Shown here in pieces: positions 5,205 through 7,078 of a stretch of DNA of 7,078 nucleotides. Made by a program: the position numbers and the translations under genes. The notes under the pieces were generated by a model. That model did no database searches. It saw only the letters and a program-made list of their open reading frames with translations, and was not told the origin of the DNA. The stretch is from an uncultured Clostridia bacterium (lineage in GTDB: Bacteria; Bacillota; Clostridia; TANB77; CAG-508), in the NCBI GenBank assembly GCA_944393275.1, contig CALXZQ010000058.1, positions 1-7,078 of the forward strand, read 5' to 3'. Each line of letters opens with the position of its first letter. Positions within the stretch are counted from its first letter, which is position 1.

Positions 5205-5402
5205 TTACCCAATAATCGAACTGTAGAGATCAGGATTGATATCCTTAATCTTTTCTACATAGTAGTCAACGTCCTGCCTGGTCTTGCCGATGGCGTCCGC
5301 CGCTTCGTCTCTGGAGTAGCCTTGAAGGAGATAGCTTGCACATTTCCCCATCAGATCTAACTCCTGCTGTTCCTCTTGGGTGTAACCTCTGTTGTTGCAC
5401 AT
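5205..5402 (-). CDS. Small HTH-like protein of foreign base composition
   Basis: A 65-residue protein I do not recognise by name. The start at 5402 is chosen because AAGGAGG stands 8 nt upstream (5411-5417); an in-frame ATG at 5450 would add 16 residues but has no ribosome binding site. The protein is charged and probably all-helical, without a signal or membrane segment. Residues about 22-48 (ASYLLQGYSRDEAADAIG, then KTRQDVDYYV) have the rhythm of a helix-turn-helix: helix, GYS turn, DEAADAIG, turn, recognition-like helix TRQDVDYYVEKI. That resembles sigma region 4 or small LuxR-type folds. DNA binding is inference. The gene is about 47% GC (93 of 198 bases by hand count), with codons ending in C or G preferred, while its neighbours are far more A+T-rich; recent transfer from a higher-GC relative is likely. 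Two Cys (2 and 20) are too few for a metal site alone. It has its own terminator and probably its own promoter. Confidence 0.75.
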   Translation of the reverse strand: MCNNRGYTQEEQQELDLMGKCASYLLQGYSRDEAADAIGKTRQDVDYYVEKIKDINPDLYSSIIG

Positions 5403-5454
5403 TGTAAGTTCCTCCTTATTTAAACGAAACTTTGTTAAAGTGCTGTCCACTTCT

Positions 5455-5483
5455 ATTATACTATATTATATTGCAAAAATAAA
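5455..5483 (-). promoter_or_regulatory. Candidate promoter of the small HTH-like gene
   Basis: On the minus strand TATAAT occurs twice (5470-5465 and 5460-5455). The second lies 17 bp after TTTATT (5483-5478), a poor -35 match. The leader would be about 45 nt and contains ACTTTAACAAAGT (5441-5429), a small palindrome that could be an operator. This A+T-rich promoter region contrasts with the G/C-rich gene. Confidence 0.4.
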
Positions 5484-5521
5484 CCATTTATTCCACAAAA
5501 TAAATAATTTTAAAAGTATTT

Positions 5522-6287
5522 CTATCTTTCAAGTTTTCTTTTTTGAACTTTATATACTACTTTATTTACCAAATTAGTTGGAAATATTTTTACGCCAAGT
5601 TTCATTATTTTAACATCTAAACATGGTACTATATAAAATTTACCTTTTTCCATATTTTTTATTGCGTATTGGGCTACTTTAAAAGAATCAGCTTCTCTCA
5701 ATTTAAATTTTACATTAGCAACATTACTAAAGTTTGTTGCAACAGGTCCTGGACATAAAATACTAATCTGTACATTTGCTTTTTCTTTTTTTAATTCCTC
5801 TCTTACTGCTTCCGATAATCTTACAATATAAGCTTTTGTTGCATAATATGTTGCCATTAGTGGACCTGGCATGAATCCCGCAATAGAAGCTACATTCAAT
5901 ATTTTTCCATGTCCTCTTTGTTTCATCTCTTTTAGGTATTCTTTCATTAATATATGATATGCTACTATATTAGTTTTTATCATTTTCATTTCTTTATCTA
6001 TGTCTGTTTTAGTAAAGTAGCCACAGTCTCCAAATCCTGCATTATTAATTAGAATATCTATATTTTTTACATTCTCACACAATTTTTTGCAGTTTTCTTC
6101 TACTGATAAGTCCATTATAATTGTTTCTACTTTATTATTAGAATTTTCCTTTTCTAATTCGTTCTTTACGCTTTCTAATTTTTCTTTATCTCTTGCTACT
6201 AATATTAAATCATATCCCTTTTTATTTAATATTTTTGCCATATTTTTTCCTATTCCAGAAGATGCTCCGGGTTAATAATACTCTCAT
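5522..6287 (-). pseudogene. Short-chain dehydrogenase/reductase (SDR), frameshifted in its cofactor motif
   Basis: An NAD(P)-dependent SDR oxidoreductase of the classical type, about 254 residues when repaired. The natural start is ATG 6287 with GGAGG 7 nt upstream (6295-6299), reading MRVLLT. There the frame breaks: the sequence has ACCCGGAGC where ACCGGAGC would continue LTGASSGIGKNMAKIL. With one C removed (6269-6271) the frame joins the long open frame that runs to the stop at 5522. From the internal Met at 6241 this open frame gives 239 residues with NNAG (67-70), catalytic Ser119, Tyr132 and Lys136 (YYATK), and PGPVATNF (164-171), so everything except the first strand and the glycine-rich loop is intact. 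Without that loop the protein should not bind its cofactor. An internal start at 6241 (AGGA 6 nt upstream) would make such a product. Either the gene is freshly dead or the extra C is a sequencing error. The substrate is unknown; the sequence is close to general YqjQ/DltE-like reductases. Confidence 0.8.
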
Positions 6288-6313
6288 AGATTCCCCTCCA
6301 TAAAAATTCTCAT
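6284..6313 (-). other. Nine-codon upstream ORF overlapping the SDR start
   Basis: ATG at 6313 reads MRIFMEGNL and ends with a TGA that overlaps the SDR ATG as ATGA. The decamer ATCTATGAGA around this ATG (6317-6308) is repeated exactly around the SDR start (6291-6282), 26 bp apart. It contains the SDR Shine-Dalgarno. No good ribosome binding site precedes it, so translation is doubtful; it may be a trace of a local duplication of the start region. Confidence 0.25.
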
Positions 6314-6360
6314 AGATATTATTATCCTACTTTTATAGTATTTTTCTTTTAATTTTTATT

Positions 6361-6388
6361 ATTATATAATAAATACTTAAAAAAGCAA
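6361..6388 (-). promoter_or_regulatory. Candidate promoter of the SDR gene
   Basis: On the minus strand TTGCTT (6388-6383) is followed after 16 bp by a perfect TATAAT (6366-6361). The transcript would start near 6354 and carry a leader of about 65 nt. The -35 match is only 3 of 6 and the region is extremely A+T-rich. The remainder of 6389-6460 holds no clear terminator for the gene to the right. Confidence 0.4.
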
Positions 6389-6460
6389 CATTTCAACTCG
6401 ATTTTTAAAATAAGTCTAAAGAATAATTAATTCTATTATGTATGGAATATATTATAGTTA

Positions 6461-7078
6461 TTAATCACAGGCATTTACAATATTATTCATTATTTGCCAA
6501 TAGATACTTGAACTTCCTTCATAATGGCTTGCAATAGCAACAACTAACTTCAAATCAGGTACAACAAAAATATATTGACCATAATGCCCTTGTGCAAAAT
6601 ATGCAGAATAGTCATTTTCTCCAAAAGTTCTGACCCACCACTGATAGCCATAGTCAGCTGAGCCTGAAGATCTATCAAATTGTAGTGTTGTTGAATCTTT
6701 TATCCATTGTTCTGAAATAATCTGCTCTCCATTCCATACACCATTATTCAAATATAATTGTCCTAGCTTTGCCATATCATATATATTCATTTTAAAGCCA
6801 TTCCCACCGTCTGATATTCCTTGTTGATCTACACCACATTCAACACTTTCCATATCAAGTTTATCAAATAGATTTTCTTTTCCAAATTCATATAAAGTTT
6901 TGCCTGTAGCTTGCTGGATTATTGAAGATAATAAGTGCGTATTTCCAGTAAAGTAATTAAATACTGTTCCTGGCCTTGATACGGCCGGCCTATTTAATAC
7001 ATAATCTACCCAATTATCAGATTCAAGCCATTCATACCAGTTTGCAGTATCACTAGCATTTAAACCGGTTGTATGTGT
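6461..7078 (-). CDS. Beta-lactamase class C-like serine hydrolase (C-terminal part, runs off right edge)
   Basis: The last 205 residues of a serine hydrolase of the beta-lactamase/penicillin-binding (Pfam Beta-lactamase) family are open from the right edge to the stop at 6461. The visible part begins THTTGLNASDTANWYEW and shows the family pattern RPGTVFNYFTGNTHLLSSII, where the Tyr-x-x-Gly replaces the class C Tyr-Ala-Asn, then ATGKTLYEFGKENLF and IYDMAKLGQLYLNNG. The late GHYGQYIFVVPDLKLVVAIAS carries the His-x-Gly that stands for the Lys-Thr-Gly motif. The SxxK nucleophile region and any signal peptide lie outside the window. Such proteins are more often D-alanyl-aminopeptidase, esterase or wall-related enzymes than true antibiotic beta-lactamases, and resistance should not be assumed. 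An internal Met at 6853 also begins an open frame but would split the domain, so it is not the start. Base composition is somewhat less A+T-rich than the SDR gene, with GGCCGGCC at 6983-6990. Confidence 0.88.
   Translation of the reverse strand, partial: THTTGLNASDTANWYEWLESDNWVDYVLNRPAVSRPGTVFNYFTGNTHLLSSIIQQATGKTLYEFGKENLFDKLDMESVECGVDQQGISDGGNGFKMNIYDMAKLGQLYLNNGVWNGEQIISEQWIKDSTTLQFDRSSGSADYGYQWWVRTFGENDYSAYFAQGHYGQYIFVVPDLKLVVAIASHYEGSSSIYWQIMNNIVNACD

Noticed and set aside
5171..5402. The G/C-rich patch as a structured non-coding RNA or riboswitch
   Set aside because: High GC in A+T-rich DNA suggests an RNA gene, but a good ribosome binding site, an open frame with coding-like codon use, and a terminator right after the stop fit a protein gene better.
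5127..5577. Plus-strand open frames at 5127-5360 and 5392-5577
   Set aside because: The first is antisense to the small HTH-like gene and crosses its terminator; the second is antisense to a promoter and the dehydrogenase end. Neither has a Shine-Dalgarno or family features.
6983..6990. GGCCGGCC in the serine hydrolase gene as a cloning scar or junction
   Set aside because: It reads in frame as normal codons (Arg-Pro-Ala region) of a conserved family stretch, so no junction is needed.
6461..7078. Antibiotic-resistance beta-lactamase
   Set aside because: The SxxK motif is outside the window, and the class C Tyr-Ala-Asn and Lys-Thr-Gly motifs are replaced by Tyr-x-x-Gly and His-x-Gly, as in esterase or peptidase relatives.

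Overview
The window looks like low-GC Clostridia chromosome (Bacillota). It is strongly A+T-rich, has AGGAGG-type ribosome binding sites, GTG as well as ATG starts, short hairpin terminators, and genes for NuoE/NuoF-like subunits of a soluble NAD(P)-linked iron-sulfur enzyme of the kind used by fermentative anaerobes. I see no tRNA, rRNA, CRISPR array, insertion sequence or phage module, and I cannot name the species.

Layout, left to right. Positions 1-1302 hold the start of a minus-strand redox operon: a NuoE/HydC-type [2Fe-2S] subunit (687-1175) followed 21 bp later by a NuoF/HydB-type flavin and Fe-S subunit that runs off the left edge. Its leader places a 9-bp inverted repeat between the only good Shine-Dalgarno and the start codon. 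Next on the minus strand are a maltose/galactoside O-acetyltransferase (1317-1883) and a membrane-anchored N-acetylmuramoyl-L-alanine amidase (1960-2634) with its own promoter and a terminator that begins inside its last codons. Positions 2701-3145 hold no intact gene: there is a wrecked plus-strand nucleoside deoxyribosyltransferase-like gene (2836-3096) and a perfect 15-bp hairpin terminator.

Positions 3146-4740 hold a divergent pair: a YihX-like HAD phosphatase (minus, GTG start) and a secreted or anchored C39-like cysteine peptidase (plus, GTG start). Three TTAA elements spaced exactly 11 bp apart lie between them, a pattern that fits an OmpR/PhoB-type regulator. A PPC/DUF296 protein (4743-5138) converges on the peptidase gene. 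Behind it is a short cassette (5171-5402) whose base composition is clearly foreign: a 65-residue HTH-like protein at about 47% GC with a G/C-rich terminator. The right end holds a short-chain dehydrogenase broken by one extra C exactly in its TGxxxGIG cofactor motif (5522-6287), and the C-terminal part of a class C beta-lactamase-like serine hydrolase (6461-7078).

Except for the hyd pair, the genes look like independent single-gene units with their own promoters or terminators, not one pathway. The amidase, C39-like peptidase and beta-lactamase-like protein share an envelope theme, but they are not in one operon. I find no convincing new multigene system. The most interesting signals are the hairpin-split ribosome binding site of the hyd operon, the foreign small HTH-like cassette, the phased TTAA array, and the frameshift in the dehydrogenase.
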